Assembly (NCBI GenBank): GCA_013203565.1
Contig: JABMPZ010000058.1
Location: 1 to 11,266, forward strand
Reading direction: 5' to 3'
Length of the DNA: 11,266 bases
DNA from: Parcubacteria group bacterium
Lineage (GTDB): Bacteria; Patescibacteriota; Minisyncoccia; Minisyncoccales; CG1-02-41-26
Shown: positions 11,255-11,266 of the stretch, piece after piece
Numbering within the stretch: position 1 is the first letter of the stretch
Layout: every line of letters begins with the position of its first letter
Translations under genes and position numbers: made by a program
The notes under the pieces: generated by a model
Told to the model about the DNA's origin: nothing
The model's database searches: none
What the model saw: the letters and a program-made list of their open reading frames with translations, nothing else

Positions 11255-11266
11255 GCACGATCGTGC
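11255..11266. repeat. Palindrome GCACGATCGTGC cut by the window end
   Basis: A perfect 12-bp palindrome with the same ACGATCGT centre as the long palindromes at 122-163 and 8203-8260. The window stops at its last base, so its full length is unknown. Confidence 0.35.

Noticed and set aside
1..11266. CRISPR array, tRNA or rRNA genes, insertion sequence or transposase
   Set aside because: No regularly spaced repeats, no cloverleaf-like or rRNA-conserved sequence, and no transposase-like protein were seen in either strand by reading. A tRNAscan/Infernal run would settle the RNA part.

Overview
This is an AT-rich window of bacterial DNA in which every supportable gene lies on the minus strand, so it reads right to left. 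Small intergenic gaps, a reduced dcw (division and cell-wall) block (mraZ-rsmH-ftsL-ftsI), and a surface-protein operon with CAP, sortase and fibronectin-like proteins suggest a small-genome lineage of the Patescibacteria/CPR type. This placement is inference. The amino-acid biosynthesis leaders and the T-box would be unusual for a strict CPR parasite, and a Gram-positive-related or Chloroflexi-like host cannot be excluded.

Right part (8203-11266): an operon encoding a membrane-anchored CAP/SCP protein, a sortase, and a secreted protein with a fibronectin-like and a DUF11-like region and a C-terminal membrane anchor. It starts from an extended -10 promoter and ends in a 58-bp perfect palindrome. 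Next come a strong promoter, a 24-residue signal-peptide-like micro-ORF, a hairpin and a VTT/TVP38 membrane protein.

Middle (3407-7352): an intergenic region with DnaA-box-like 9-mers, a promoter overlapped by six TGG units spaced 10-11 bp apart (a likely MraZ autoregulatory operator), and a roughly 290-nt structured 5' leader. This is followed by mraZ, rsmH, a short FtsL-like gene and the division transpeptidase ftsI, the last three joined by 4-nt overlaps.

Left part (1-3406): a compact, heavily regulated metabolic cluster. A 49-residue zinc-ribbon gene ends in a terminator that doubles as the -35 of the next promoter. That promoter seems to start transcription exactly at the ATG of a 33-residue leader peptide rich in Phe, Tyr and Trp. 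Its mRNA can form either a 13-bp antiterminator or a terminator. Downstream lie a second mini zinc ribbon and a homologue of the archaeal ADH synthase (aroA', the first step of the alternative 3-dehydroquinate route). Then comes a T-box riboswitch, whose UGGC bulge implies a G73 tRNA (tRNA-Trp fits best), ahead of a single-pass membrane microprotein, a third zinc ribbon and a short NadB/fumarate-reductase-like flavoprotein. The left edge holds a second promoter of the same design, driving a nearly leaderless peptide with seven Leu in eight codons. That is probably the leader of a leucine or branched-chain operon lying outside the window.

The main discovery candidates are: (a) two near-leaderless amino-acid-sensing leader peptides with look-alike promoters, plus a T-box, within 3.2 kb; (b) an aromatic attenuator on an aroA'-type gene, with unexplained mini zinc ribbons and a truncated flavoprotein; (c) two long perfect palindromes of shared sequence whose differences are mirrored in both arms; and (d) the mraZ control region.
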